DNA from: an archaeon
Lineage (GTDB): Archaea; Iainarchaeota; Iainarchaeia; Iainarchaeales; Iainarchaeaceae
Direction of reading: 5' to 3'
Length of the DNA: 31,493 nucleotides
Assembly (NCBI GenBank): GCA_024653905.1
Contig: JANLGZ010000083.1
Coordinates: forward strand, 1-31,493
A program made the position numbers and the translations under genes. Below the pieces are notes generated by a model. It was not told the origin of the DNA. It did no database searches and was given only the letters and a program-made list of their open reading frames with translations. Of the stretch, positions 31,465-31,493 are shown piece by piece (positions within the stretch are counted from its first letter, which is position 1; every line of letters begins with the position of its first letter).

Positions 31465-31493
31465 ATGATTGATCTATGGATTAAAGCAATAAC
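31465..31493 (+). CDS. Start of a further gene, cut off by the window end
   Basis: Only nine codons are visible (MIDLWIKAI). The ATG is preceded by a perfect Shine-Dalgarno site, so the start is reliable, but the fragment is too short to name a product. It is divergent from tyrS with 121 bases between them; an AT-rich element near 31400 could hold its TATA box. Confidence 0.6.

Overview
The window is an AT-rich archaeal chromosome segment, probably from a DPANN-type archaeon that still makes its own amino acids. Archaeal signs are TATA boxes of the TTTAWATA type placed about 26 bases before start codons (leaderless starts), an archaeal/eukaryotic-class tyrosyl-tRNA synthetase, an XPD-type Fe-S helicase, a tandem Lrp/AsnC regulator and a Yip1-like membrane protein. 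The exact phylum cannot be fixed from sequence reading alone. Coding density is high, no gene-free gap exceeds 300 bases, and no tRNA, rRNA, CRISPR array or insertion sequence was seen.

Region 1 (2-7048, plus strand) is a shikimate operon aroA-K-B-D-E-C with nearly every junction a 4-base stop/start overlap. It carries DHQ to chorismate and is of the bacterial type (AroB, P-loop AroK). Immediately after it lies a divergent relative of ATP-dependent PEP carboxykinase; PEP is a substrate of this pathway. Region 2 (7064-9241) is a tandem Lrp/AsnC regulator divergent from three overlapping genes for small membrane proteins, with nested inverted repeats between. Region 3 (9259-11394, minus) is leuC-leuD, with a GC-rich hairpin cluster between them and a 9-bp tandem repeat after them.

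Region 4 (11511-14619) holds a cupredoxin-like lipoprotein, a NikR-type metal regulator divergent from a ZIP metal transporter with a 6-16-6 dyad between mirrored promoters, a GNAT acetyltransferase and a thioredoxin-fold protein. Region 5 (14616-25108, minus) is Kef-type antiporter, isopropylmalate/citramalate synthase, SulP anion transporter, carA, TSUP permease, carB. Carbamoyl phosphate synthetase is thus interleaved with two anion transporters. Region 6 (25169-31493) has a cupin, a coiled-coil protein, the helicase, cysS, a LysW-like zinc ribbon, a Yip1-like protein, a possible 25-codon leaderless gene, tyrS and the start of another gene.

A recurring theme is that the biosynthetic enzymes (AroB, AroK, LeuA, LeuC/D, CarB) look like bacterial versions, while information-processing genes look archaeal. 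This suggests anabolic genes were acquired from bacteria. That statement rests on remembered family signatures, not on alignments or trees.
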